A stretch of DNA of 64,000 nt from Leucocoprinus leucothites (lineage: Eukaryota; Basidiomycota; Agaricomycetes; Agaricales; Agaricaceae). The notes beneath the pieces were generated by a model. That model was given only the letters and a program-made list of their open reading frames with translations, had not been told where the DNA came from and did no database searches. A program made the translations under genes and the position numbers. This document shows positions 1 to 9,162 of this stretch, piece by piece. The stretch spans positions 2,418,001 through 2,482,000 of the forward strand of contig JAACJO010000002.1 of the NCBI GenBank assembly GCA_013368445.1, written 5' to 3'. Each line of letters starts with the position of its first letter. Position 1 is the first letter of the stretch.

Positions 1-1686
1 CTTTTGGGAAATCTTCCTCTTCGAGAATGATAGGACGTTCACTTGCGGCGACGCGGGCTAGACTACAAATACCAAGGAGCGAGGTTTGCAGGTACTGAGC
101 ATCAATGGAGGTAAATGACAATTGAAATTGACTAGTGAGGGTGTTCCGTGGTGGCTGTAGAGAATGCAAAGCATTATTTGGATGAACCGAAAGACGCCCA
201 AAGGACTAGATGAAGATACAGTTAACCGAGGGCTCTATTGCTGTTGATATTCATGGGATACCCTTACATCAGGAAGATGTTCGTTTGTGAACGACCAGGC
301 TATTCCCCAACGGCGAGTTTGTCCCTGGACAAACTCTGTTATCGCGTATGTCCGAATCTAGCATCTGGGTTTGAGTTGTACAGATAAGTAGCTACAATCG
401 ACTCACGGAGCGCTTACGGAGCATGACGATAATCTCGGACATTGTTGACATTTTACCTATCATAGTCGTGAACCATCTTGTATCTGGTGAATTCGAGGAA
501 CTACAAAGCTAAGTAGATCGCGTTACCTGCATTTCGCTCCGTGGCGTTCACTCTCATCAACCATCTGGCCAACGAACGCGGCCTCTCCGCCGGGCGGGTA
601 AATCATTTCGGTATCCGCACCTGTACAAACCTGCAACGAAATAACATGCGTAGATGTTCGCAAAGTCAAGAGAGGCCACGTACACCACTAGGAGGAAGTT
701 CTTTAAACTCGGTTGAACGGGCGATTTCTGCTCTACTAGTGTAGAACGGTGGATTACACATGGTGAAATCGAACCTGAAGGCAGTAAGAACTGATGTTGA
801 GAGTTGGGAGTTTACTATGCTTACGGTGGTCCCGAGTAATTCTCAAAAGGAAATAGTATTGGTTTGTCTGAGGAAGCTCGCATGAGCCTGATTCGCTCCC
901 CGAGGTTGTTGTCCTGGATATTGCTTTCTCCACAGTTAAATGATTTGCTGTCAATTTCTGGGGCATGTGTTCAAGTAAGAGCAAGGTAAGGGCACGTTCA
1001 TCGACCTCACCTGTAGCGATGAAGTCCCAAGCTGGTTCCATTTTGCAAGCCAGAAGAGGGTAAATGGCAGATGCACCTGTTCCACTACGTTGAAACCAAG
1101 AGTTAATTCCGTTCACCCTGAGAAATTTAGGACGTACATGTCAATTCCGCGTACTGTGCGTACGTCTTCACGGAAGAGAAAGCGATGCGCCCTCATGATA
1201 TCCTGGATCCAGAGGACATAGTTAAGTCTGCCAAACAGTTCAGCCACACATTGGATACTGCCAGAGAAAATCGGAGGACCTATTCGGCACCTGGCGGCCG
1301 ACAAACTTTAGCGGGAAAAGCTTAAACAAAGCATATCAATCCAATTACGTACTGGTGGACATAACCGATCGTCGGGCAACGTGAGGTGCAGTCCGAAATC
1401 GCGGTATAAAAGAGCCTGTGTCAAACATCTACACTATACCAGGGCATGATCAGAAATCTCCAGCAGTAAAGAATGTTATCCCTACCTCTGCGCGTCCGCA
1501 TCTTGAAAGTCAATCGTTTTTCGACGCGAGGGCGGGTGGGCAGGCTTGAGACTGATGGGAAAGAAAGTCAGTTTCAGTGGGAGAAATAAATTACATGGAC
1601 AGCGCGTACTGATCCAGTAGAGGTGGGTATACGCGCGCGAGCTCCTCAAATTCTATCTGCTGTGAGTATTTGTTTCGCCTATGCAT
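1..1686 (-). CDS. METTL16: METTL16-type RNA N6-adenosine methyltransferase, 3' part beyond the left edge
   Basis: S-adenosylmethionine-dependent methyltransferase of the METT10 family, which in animals and fission yeast methylates an adenosine of U6 snRNA. I assemble exons 1686-1610, 1551-1486, 1428-1353, 1290-1280, 1227-1138, 1084-1011, 957-825, 774-684, 630-527, 476-407, 357-268 and 205-1, all with GT-AG borders and consistent phase; this gives 362 residues with the frame still open at base 1. Diagnostic motifs are [17 protein letters not shown] (around 70-86), the SAM-binding GTGAS (108-112), the catalytic NPPF (183-186, almost the same number as in the human protein) and [10 protein letters not shown] in exon 11. 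The start ATG precedes an Arg-rich HRRNKY segment as in the family. The fourth exon is only 11 nt. Splicing is inferred; the family assignment is firm. Confidence 0.88.
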
Positions 1687-1860
1687 GAGAGTGAGTGGCG
1701 GTAAGTATGTGGAAGCGGGAGGAACGTTGTTTATACAAGTGGGCACTTGTTACACCGACCCTGCATCACTGTCAACACCAACAAACTTAAATCATTCTCC
1801 GTTCCAATTTGGTGGGGCAGTACTAGAATTCCAGGAATAGCTTTCTTTCTTCCCATAACC

Positions 1861-3606
1861 ATGTTATCTTTCTCTAATCTTCCTCCCGAAATACTACTCA
1901 AGATCGTTTCTCTACTCGAACTGCATGACGTCGCAAGGATACGGCAGGTACCGCCCACGTCGTAACCAATTCAATTACTTAACTTTCATTTCCAGTCTTG
2001 TAAAAGACTTCAGGTGATATCGCAGGATAGATCCGTCTGGGACGCTTTGCTCGCAAAACAGCGCCTGAAATACCCCGTTCCTCCATGGCTCAATCCCGCC
2101 AGCTCCTCCTCTGTGCCCCTCTCTTCAGTAGATCTCGAACGTGCTGTGTTAGCCACCCATCGCGTAGCACAAGCATGGCCACAAGCACGGCCTGTCCCAT
2201 TCAGAGTGCAGCCCCGGCAAGGCGACATGCTTCTCTGGCTAGAAATATTCATCGATCGATGGTTGTTGGTTGTTTACGCAGAAGGATTGGCATATTTGTG
2301 GGATACTGTGTCGGACCCGATGGCGCCACCTGGTTCTTTGAGCACGAATTCAAGAATCAGAATCTGCGCCAAACTGGTGGATGAGCATGAGAATAGAGCG
2401 AGATGGACTTCTTGTGCAGCTCAAGTTTCGGATGGTGGAGAGAAGCTGATCGTTCTATTGAACATGCGGCCTACGTGAGTTTCTGCTGTCAGTATCTAAC
2501 AATATCATTGACTTCTTGAGAAGAACAAAACCTTATTGCTGTGTGTACGAAGTTGCCCTAAAAGCAAATTCTTCTTTCAAGCTCCTCACATCTGTTCGGC
2601 TGAACGAGCCAGAAATCATCCGTACAATTAGTTTCCATGATAACATACTTCTTCTATCTCGTGGAAGCGCTATCAATCTTGTTGATATCAGCAACAAACC
2701 TAGTCGAGATATACTTGTTCTATCGCCTTACTCTGATGATCTTGAGGACATGGTGTGTAATCTCCTCTCTTTACTTGCTCGTCGCAGGCCTAATAGGTAC
2801 TCTAGTGGAACGCAACCCTTGAACTTCGGGTATTCCATCGTTACGTGTTCGTCTTCAAGGCTCGATCGTTCGAGGTACACAGTTTGGATAGCCTTTTGAA
2901 CACTACACAACACGAAATTACTGCCACACCAATCTCTCAACATCTCTTCCAGAATACTACCTTTCGAGAAGTCAAAGTCTCCAATCCTACTCAGCCTACT
3001 GTTGCTGTCGGCGACATTTTCGACATCCAGTTTCAAGTGTTCGCCTACGACGTCTTGCAAGGGTTGTTCCACTATTCCATTCGGTTCCAAGCCCTGCCCG
3101 AACAACCGCCACACTTCACCATAACTCTTCCAGGTATCTATCCCTTGACCGCTCAACTTGCGTCGCATTATTCTCGCCTATTACCGGAGCCAGACCTCTT
3201 GACGCCATCTCCAACGCCTACTAACGAGGCAAGACATGCTTTTCGGTCCGTAATGAACCCTAGTTCACGAGGGTTTGTAAGCGCATACGCAGTTGGCTCA
3301 CAGGGCAGGCGTGCTGTGTGGGTCGAGCGTATCCGGGGAAGCACCACGAGAGAGGTTCATGTCTGGAGCAGACCTGGAACGACGGATGACGAGACGATAC
3401 CCGGAGAGCCACCGAAAGAGATTGAAAGGATTCCTGTGTTCTCCATAGCTTCTCCTGATTTGCGAGGTGAGTCTATGCCTTTGTTTGTCATCCTGAAGCT
3501 GAATCAAGCAGAGGACATTACTCGCTGTGCTTTGAGCGAATCCATGGGGTTAATTGTTCTGGGGAACCGCGCAGGAGAGTTATTCATGTTGGATGTTGAC
3601 GCCTGA
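1861..3606 (+). CDS. F-box protein, four or five exons
   Basis: Likely substrate-recognition subunit of an SCF (Skp1-cullin-F-box) ubiquitin ligase. Exons 1861-1947, 1996-2474, 2521-2752 and 2806-3606 join in phase to about 532 residues. The N-terminus carries a typical F-box (NLPPEILLKIVSLLELHDVARIRQ, then SCKRLQVIS and a DRSVWDALL-type end) across the first intron. The rest is beta-rich, with no named repeat that I can assign; a propeller is possible. A strong GTGAGT donor at 3467 and CAG at 3511 could define one more intron of 45 nt; this keeps the frame, so both forms (532 and 517 residues) are possible. The 3' end from about 3512 onwards is duplicated at 6444-6539. Confidence 0.72.
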
Positions 3607-4523
3607 CTCTCGTCAAGCTGCTCCTTTGAGAAGACCTTGACTTGGCTCCATGGTAGATTGAGAATCAACCTCGTAGTTGAATAGGCAATAGAAGAGATCT
3701 GGCTATCTACCAAAATGAAATTAGGTGGTATTTGCCTGGAATAAATCTGTCCTCGATAAACAGAGGCATGGGGATCTGAGTATCTGAGCGGTGAAGGGTA
3801 AAGAATCAAGCGAGGCGCTCCACCGGGAGCTTGTTAATGGGACCATACGAAGTCATTTAATAGCATTCCTGGATATCTGTGATGCTTGGATACTAATTCC
3901 AAACTATGGACGGTGGTGACATACCCAGATGTGATGAACACCTTCCGCCGAAACACCTCTTCTCTTTTTAGGCGAACATCGTCGGTCAGGCTATCAACAA
4001 GCTGACAGGGATGATAATGTTGGTTGGAAGCTTTGGGAGAATGGAATGGGTTTAGGACAAGCTCACGGTTTGCGAAAGAGAAAAGGAACGTCGACTGGTA
4101 CTGGCAAGGGCAAAGACGCGTAGCAAACTCAACGCGGAGAACGTGTTGTTCAACCCTGCTTTTCTTCGATCTCGTCTATCAGGCCGTCAGGATCAGGAGG
4201 TGAGGGACAGTAGTGTTAAGAAGCGGGAAATGGTTGCATATTTCTTTGATGCTCATGCGCACATAAGTATACACTTCATCCCACACCATTCGGGCCTTAT
4301 GTATTGACGAGCATAGGGAGGTTTTCATCAGCCTTCGGCACTCTGCGCTCAGCATTGCATACTCAGTGCTTAGTTTTCAAACATTTTGTAAACTTCAGTG
4401 TAGATTATGCAAGTCGTAGTTTAAAGCGATGTATAATGGAGGGAAAGTTATTTAATAAAGTTGTTGAGCCTTGCATGCGTTGAGGATTCATATGGCTCGA
4501 AGACCACGGAAATACGGCCCATC

Positions 4524-5930
4524 TCACTCAAGCCAGTCGACCGGAGTAGATCCTTCAATAATTTCCAATTGAATCTCCTTGGCCCTCAAATTTCTGAGTT
4601 TTCCTTGAATCACAGGCGTCCAATCAACCACACAACCCGAAAAAGTAAGACAAAATCTATCTCCCTTCGTCAGTCTCTTTTCGAGCATCGGGACCAGTGG
4701 TTCAAGATGCCCCGGTGAGATCTCTTCGCCCGTCTTCCTAGTGAAATACCCGATGTCCTGAACCGACAGACTCTTCAGGTTAGGAAAACGCTTCTGCGTT
4801 TGAGTAGGAATGAGCCCCTTGAACACATCTACGACATACCCGACTTCAACACATCGCAAGATGAGATTCTCGACGGAATGGCAAGCGAAGAGGGGCGAAT
4901 CTGATGGGGAAAAAACCTGCGTGAATTGGAGTTCCAAAGTTGAAAGGCACCTTGGGAGGTGTTGGAGGAACTGGTTTTCTCCCTCTGTTTGTGGAATCGG
5001 AATATAGTCTATGCCTGGGCTGGCCAGGCAAAGTCGCTGTAACTTGGGTGTAGAGACTTTCGAAAACATGCGGCTAGCCCAATCGTCGTCATTACGATCC
5101 CACGTGAGACCTTCTAGGCGTTCGAGAACAAATGGTTGACTGAACCACCATCGGGAAATCTCGTCATTTAATTCATGATGAGGGAGTCCGATGCCACGGG
5201 TAGAAAACTCGACGAGGTTTGGACTCATAAGGAGAAGCTTGATAACGGTGTCCAATGGGATTGCGGTCAAGTGTAATTCTTCGAGAGAACGAGGTATTTT
5301 GTAGAAGACTCGTTCAAATTTCTCATCTTCTCCGCGGCAGAGGCTCAGCTTGCGGAGGGAACGACATTTGCTCAACGGCACCTCCTCATCTGGTCCGGAG
5401 GTGTGCGAGGGCCAGGAGATGGTCATAGCGGTGGTAGATGACAGTCTATCCAGCTGGTCAAACCACATGTTCGGTGGTTGGGACAAAAGAAGGGTCGCTA
5501 TCCTTGACATGTTGGGAAGCAAAATGGGATCAACTGAGAGATCAACAAGGGAAGGTGAGCGGGGACGACGCGAGTGATCATCGAAAGAAAGCGAGAGGTG
5601 GATGAGAAGTGTCTGGGACCTCGTGATGTGGAGTGAGACCAATAATGGATTGTGCATCCCTTCTTTCCATCGCAGTGACGTCCACAAGGACGGGGTCGAC
5701 ACGACTATGTCGCGCCAGTATTTCGATACTGCACCGAGGGTTCCAGGATAGTGAAATTCTGTTTTGTCATGAAGTATTTCTTGGGCGAAAGCTTGAAAAG
5801 TCACCGGGGGTGGAGCGGTCAACAAGAAGATAGCTACAAGAGCTTCAAGAGGGAGGGATTTGATAGGGGAATCGGTTGAGCGTCGTGTTTGTCGGGACAT
5901 TTGTGTATTGTAATGTCGAAATGGTTGCAT
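4524..5930 (-). CDS. F-box/LRR-like protein, intronless, 468 aa (copy A)
   Basis: Probable SCF ubiquitin-ligase adaptor of a family much expanded in agaricomycetes. The single exon encodes 468 residues. The F-box lies near residues 23-60 (SPIKSLPLEALVAIFLL, then TLGAVSKYWRDIVVSTPSLWTSL). The remainder has irregular leucine-rich segments such as SLRKLSLCRGED and RSLEELHLTAIPLDTVIKLLL. It ends with the family tail LEIIEGSTPVDWLE. A close paralogue of the same length lies at 7382-8788, and a diverged relative with the same tail pattern is at 17741-19129. Target unknown. Confidence 0.85.
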   Translation of the reverse strand: MQPFRHYNTQMSRQTRRSTDSPIKSLPLEALVAIFLLTAPPPVTFQAFAQEILHDKTEFHYPGTLGAVSKYWRDIVVSTPSLWTSLRWKEGMHNPLLVSLHITRSQTLLIHLSLSFDDHSRRPRSPSLVDLSVDPILLPNMSRIATLLLSQPPNMWFDQLDRLSSTTAMTISWPSHTSGPDEEVPLSKCRSLRKLSLCRGEDEKFERVFYKIPRSLEELHLTAIPLDTVIKLLLMSPNLVEFSTRGIGLPHHELNDEISRWWFSQPFVLERLEGLTWDRNDDDWASRMFSKVSTPKLQRLCLASPGIDYIPIPQTEGENQFLQHLPRCLSTLELQFTQVFSPSDSPLFACHSVENLILRCVEVGYVVDVFKGLIPTQTQKRFPNLKSLSVQDIGYFTRKTGEEISPGHLEPLVPMLEKRLTKGDRFCLTFSGCVVDWTPVIQGKLRNLRAKEIQLEIIEGSTPVDWLE

Positions 5931-6306
5931 AAGGTTGCTCGATGAAAACGAACTGTCTGAAGTTCAGAGCCAGCTCTTAGGCTAATGGAGTGTAAGTATG
6001 TGCGTTAAAGATTACTGAACAGGCAGCACTCGCCACGAAACAGAGCAAATCTTAGTAGTTGGCAAGTTCAGAGTGCACAGGATTAAGGTGGAAGTCAACC
6101 TTCGGTGTTGAGCGTCTTGTCCAGCTATGGCAGGTCGAAGTACGGGCGCTCAAGCTGAATCCAGGTTTGAGGTTAGTAGTGAATAACTAATTATAGGATG
6201 CCGACATATCGTTGTACAAACAAATAACATAATTGTACAGTGATTCTACATGAAGGAAATCTCAAGCTCGATCATATACCTAGATACATACAAACCATGG
6301 GCAGGC
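5931..6306. other. Intergenic segment of duplication copy A
   Basis: Upstream flank of the copy A F-box gene and downstream flank of the APP1 fragment. It is similar to 8789-9162 in copy B. I see no coding potential in it. Confidence 0.6.
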
Positions 6307-6443
6307 TCAAGCCCTAGGCAACAACAAATTCCACATCCTTCACACACTCACTCGGATCTCTGAACACCCTCAACCTGACACTACTTGGCATCTGCGTCCG
6401 TGCTCTATTCACTCGCATCTGTAAAGAGTCATTCTTCCTCCTA
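6307..6443 (-). pseudogene. APP1 3'-end fragment
   Basis: Partial copy of the last codons of the APP1 gene at 9163-12142, created when the tandem duplication ended inside that gene. It keeps the stop codon and the upstream RLRVFRDPSEC segment. It breaks off near 6443, where the sequence switches directly to the 3' end of the F-box gene (plus strand). It has no promoter or catalytic part and cannot be functional. Confidence 0.85.
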
Positions 6444-6539
6444 GAGGGCATTACTCGCTACGTTTTGAGCGAATCCATGGGGTTAATTGTTCTGGGAAAT
6501 CGTGCAGGGGAGTTATTCATGTTGGACGTTGGCGCCTGA
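6444..6539 (+). pseudogene. Fragment of the 3' end of the F-box gene at 1861-3606
   Basis: Duplicate of the last 30 or so codons of the upstream F-box gene (LSESMGLIVLGNRAGELFMLDV is recognisable in part), including its stop at 6537-6539. It starts abruptly at the duplication junction and is followed by a copy of the original 3' flank. Confidence 0.85.
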
Positions 6540-7381
6540 CCCTCGTCAAATTGCTACTTTGAGAAGATATTGACTTGGTTCCATGATGGATTGAGAACCA
6601 ACCTCGTAGTTGAATAGGCAATAGAAGAGTTCCGGCTATCTGCCAAATGAAACCAGGTGGTATTTCCCTGGATTGGATTAAAACTACCCTCGATAAACAG
6701 AGGCATGGAAATCTGAGTGCGTAGGCGGTGAAGGAGGGAAAGTAAAAGTCAACTGGTGCGAGCAAGGGGATGCCGGAGGTCGGGAAGAGGAAAGACGTGT
6801 AACAAACTTCCAACACAGAGTGCATGTTGTTCACTCCTGCTTATTTCGATGTCATCTATCAGGCCATCAGGTTCAGGAGGTGAGGTCATGAAGCGGGCAA
6901 CGGTTGCATATTTCCTTGATGTTCATAGACTCATGTACCGGTATAACACTTCATCTCATACCATTTAGACCTCATGTATTGACGGGGCTGTTGAAGGGAC
7001 TCGATGCTGGGCGAACACGGTGGTATTGGAGGGCAAACGAGCGGGGTACAGAAATGTAGACTACAGGTATATATACATAAAACCATAGTAACAATAATAT
7101 ATGAAATTTAAACTCAGAATAATTCACGAGGATAATCCTCGGATTGCTATTCTAACAGGGGCATAGTGAGGTTTTCACCAGTCTTCAGCGCTCTACACTC
7201 AGCGTAGCATGTTCAGTGCTCAGTTTTCAAGCATTTTTTAAACTTCAGTTTAGATTATGCAAGCCGTATATACAGTTTAAAGTGATATATGATAGAGGGA
7301 AAGTTAATTTGATAAAGATTGTTGAACGTTATAAGTGTTGAGGATACATGTGGCTCGGAGGCCACGGAAACACGGCCCATC

Positions 7382-8788
7382 TCACTCAAGCCAGTCGGCT
7401 AGAGCGGATCCTTCAATGATTTCCAACTGAATCCCCTTGGCCCTCAAATTTCTGAGTTTTCCTTGAATCACAGGCGTCCAATCAATCACACAACCCGAAA
7501 GGGTAAGGCAAAATCTATCTCCCTTCGCCAGCCTCTTTTCGAGCATCGTGACCAGTGGTTCAAGGTACCCTGGTGAGATCTCTTCGCCCGTGTGCCTATG
7601 AGGGTACCCGATGTTCAGAACCGACAGACTCTTCAAGTTAGGAAAACGCTTCTGCGTTTGAGTAGGAATGAGTCCTTTGAACACATCCGCGACATACTCG
7701 ACTTCAACACGACGCAGGGTGAGACTCTCGATGGAATGGCAATTGAAGAGGGGCGAATCTGATGGGGAAAAAACCTGCGTGGAATCAAGTTCCAAAGTTG
7801 AAAGGCACCCTGGGAGGCGTTCAAGGAACTGGTTTTCTCCCTCCGTTGGTGGAATCGGGATACAGTGCAGGCCCGGACCGGCCAAGCAAAGTCGCTGTAA
7901 CTTGGGTGTAGAGGCTTTTGAAAACATACGGCTAGCCCAATCATCGTCACTACGATCCCATGTGAGACCTTCAAGGCGTTCGAGAACAAATGGTTGACTG
8001 AACCACCATCGGGAGATTTCATCATTTAATTTCTGATGAGGAGGACCGATGTAACGGGTAGAAAGCTCGACGAGGTTTGGGCTCATAAGGAGGAGCTTGA
8101 TAACAGTGTCCAATGGGATTGCGGTCAAGTGTAATTCTTCGAGAGAACGAGGTATTTTGTAGAAGACTCGTTCAAATTTCCCATCTTCTCCGCGGCAGAG
8201 GCTCAGTTTGCGGAGGGAACGGCATTTGTTCAACGGCACCTCCTCATCTGGTCTGGAGGAGTCCGAGGGCCAGGAGATGGCCATAGCAGTGGTAGATGAC
8301 AGTTTATCCAGCTGGTCAAACCACATGTTCGGTGGTTGGGACAAAAGAAGAGTCGCTATCCTTGACATGTTGGGAAGCAAAACGGGATCAACTGAGGGAT
8401 CAACAAGGGAAATTGAGCTGGGAAGATGCGAGCGATTGTCGAAAGAAAGCGAGAGGTGGATGAGAAGTGTCTGGGACCTCGTGACGTGAAGCGAGACCAA
8501 TAATGGATTGTGCATCCCTTCTTTCCATCGCAGTGACGTCCACAAGGACGGTGTTGACACGACTATGTCGCGCCAGTATTTCGATACTGCACCGAGAGTT
8601 CCAGGATAGCGAAATTTTGTTTCGTCATGAAAATTTTCTTGGATGAAAGCGTGAAAAGTTACGGGGGGTGGAGCGGTCAGCAAGAAGATAGCTAAAAGAG
8701 CTTCAAGGGGGAGGGCTTTGATAGGGGATTCAGTAGAACGTCGTGTCTGTCGCGACATTTGTGTATTGTAATGTCGAAATGGTTGCAT
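7382..8788 (-). CDS. F-box/LRR-like protein, intronless, 468 aa (copy B)
   Basis: Paralogue of the copy A gene at 4524-5930, with the same length, F-box, leucine-rich segments and C-terminal tail (LEIIEGSALADWLE). Differences are scattered substitutions, with a more variable stretch in the middle (the VDPSVDPVLLPN and STRYIGPPHQKL regions). The frame is open throughout, so both copies have stayed coding since the duplication. This points to a recent event or selection to keep both; I cannot separate these without substitution rates. Confidence 0.85.
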   Translation of the reverse strand: MQPFRHYNTQMSRQTRRSTESPIKALPLEALLAIFLLTAPPPVTFHAFIQENFHDETKFRYPGTLGAVSKYWRDIVVSTPSLWTSLRWKEGMHNPLLVSLHVTRSQTLLIHLSLSFDNRSHLPSSISLVDPSVDPVLLPNMSRIATLLLSQPPNMWFDQLDKLSSTTAMAISWPSDSSRPDEEVPLNKCRSLRKLSLCRGEDGKFERVFYKIPRSLEELHLTAIPLDTVIKLLLMSPNLVELSTRYIGPPHQKLNDEISRWWFSQPFVLERLEGLTWDRSDDDWASRMFSKASTPKLQRLCLAGPGLHCIPIPPTEGENQFLERLPGCLSTLELDSTQVFSPSDSPLFNCHSIESLTLRRVEVEYVADVFKGLIPTQTQKRFPNLKSLSVLNIGYPHRHTGEEISPGYLEPLVTMLEKRLAKGDRFCLTLSGCVIDWTPVIQGKLRNLRAKGIQLEIIEGSALADWLE

Positions 8789-9162
8789 GAGATCGTTTGA
8801 TGAAAAGGAAATGTCCGAAGTTCAACGTTCAGAGCCAACCCCTAGGCTAATGGGGCATAAGTATGTGCATTAAGATTACGGAACAGGTAGTACTCACCAC
8901 GAAATAGAGCAAATTTTAGTAGCCGTCGAACTAAGAGTGTAGAGGATTGAGGCGAAAGTCAAACTTCAGTGTTGAGTGTCTAGTCCAGCGATGGCAGGTT
9001 GAAGTACAAGCGCTCAAGCTGAGTCCAAATTTGAGGTTAGTAGTAAATAACTAATTATAGAATATCGACATATCAACAAATCACATAATCATACAGTGAC
9101 TTTATATGAAGGAAATCACAAGCTCGATCATATACCTAGATACATACAAACCATGGGCAGGC

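Larger units (their letters stand above)
3512..6443. repeat. Tandem segmental duplication, copy A
   Basis: Left copy of a direct duplication of about 2.9 kb. It starts within the last exon of the F-box gene at 1861-3606, runs through its 3' flank and one complete minus-strand F-box gene (4524-5930), and ends inside the 3' part of an APP1 copy. Matching stretches with copy B (6444-9295) include the GAGCGAATCCATGGGGTTA block at about 3537 and 6469, the whole F-box gene, and the 3' end of APP1 at 6307 and 9163. Order and orientation are kept. The flank at 3607-4523 holds no further gene that I recognise. Confidence 0.9.
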
